In this document: piece by piece, positions 63,933-64,000 of the stretch
Layout: the number at the start of each line of letters is the position of its first letter
How positions within the stretch are numbered: position 1 is the first letter of the stretch
DNA from: Stackebrandtia albiflava
Lineage (GTDB): Bacteria; Actinomycetota; Actinomycetes; Mycobacteriales; Micromonosporaceae
Assembly: GCF_007994225.1 (NCBI RefSeq)
Contig: NZ_VLLL01000009.1
Coordinates: forward strand, 124,001 to 188,000
Reading direction: 5' to 3'
DNA: 64,000 nucleotides
Made by a program: the position numbers and the translations under genes
The notes under the pieces: generated by a model
Seen by the model: the letters and a program-made list of their open reading frames with translations, nothing else
The model's database searches: none
What the model was told of the DNA's origin: nothing

Positions 63933-64000
63933 TCAGCTCTGCGCGTCCTCGGACTCGACGGGGTTGCGGGCCGCCGCCCGGGCCGCGTCGGGGCCGTTGC
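63933..64000 (-). CDS. 3' end of an unidentified gene
   Basis: A minus-strand frame enters at the right edge and ends in DAARAAARNPVESEDAQS and TGA. Codon bias and the hairpin four bases beyond the stop support a real gene end. Too short to identify. Confidence 0.5.
   Translation of the reverse strand, partial: NGPDAARAAARNPVESEDAQS

Overview
The window is 64 kb of very GC-rich, densely packed chromosome. GTG starts, start/stop overlaps, leaderless promoters, Tat-exported hydrolases, split diguanylate cyclase/phosphodiesterase proteins and GatCAB beside the isoleucine-valine genes all point to an Actinomycetota. The content would suit Micromonosporales or Glycomycetales, but the genus cannot be fixed from the sequence alone. 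No rRNA, tRNA, CRISPR array, insertion sequence or prophage was seen.

Layout. 1-6 kb: end of a CPBP protease, a secreted M23 peptidase and a UgpB-UgpA-UgpE type ABC importer; a convergent glycerophosphodiester phosphodiesterase follows. 7-12 kb: tyrosine-phosphatase-like protein, MgtC-like protein, SpoIIE-type phosphatase, an Aba4-like membrane protein behind a 38-bp near-perfect palindrome, and a Tat-exported M15 peptidase. 12.5-16 kb: a VapBC module with a shortened toxin, then an overlapping minus-strand set (unknown membrane protein, PrsW protease, alkyltransferase-like protein, methyltransferase). 16-19 kb: GH1 glucosidase plus MFS transporter. 18.8-25.5 kb: ilvE, leuB, a GST-fold reductase, a second PIN toxin module and serA. 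25.7-28.7 kb: a Phd/RelE-like module and a TetR-MFS pair. 29-34.5 kb: secreted GH3, beta-lactamase-fold protein, a small Cys-containing peptide and a GH18 chitinase. 34.6-37.7 kb: a three-palindrome array in front of an ATPase/HTH/nuclease-like protein, an isochorismatase-family protein, a gene remnant and another VapBC. 37.8-47.8 kb: ilvC, ilvN, ilvB with a readable attenuator and leader peptide, a five-copy 25-bp repeat array, a GGDEF-EAL protein, and ilvD whose frame is continuous with an upstream amino-acid permease. 47.8-51.9 kb: a tight minus-strand cassette of signal peptidase, ABC transporter, TlpA-like redoxin, MauE-like protein and an 8-cysteine 58-residue peptide. 51.9-57.7 kb: MoaD-like plus BNR-repeat pair, PH-domain protein, 2-hydroxyacid dehydrogenase, PQQ-type lipoprotein and a metallophosphoesterase. 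57.9-64 kb: gatB, gatA, gatC, a second GGDEF-EAL protein and the 3' end of one more gene.

How it works together. Branched-chain amino-acid synthesis (ilvB, ilvN, ilvC, ilvD, ilvE, leuB) is spread over about 27 kb. It is controlled at ilvB by a leaderless leader peptide ending in Val-Val-Leu-Ile and a terminator with seven U residues.

The most novel-looking system is the 47.8-51.9 kb cassette. Its 58-residue Cys-rich peptide shares an ungapped leader motif (GDAxLxRLxP...AAA) with the 61-residue peptide at 32.8 kb. The neighbouring genes look like a dedicated oxidation, export and cleavage machinery. This points to an undescribed family of secreted, disulfide-containing peptides; that function is inference.
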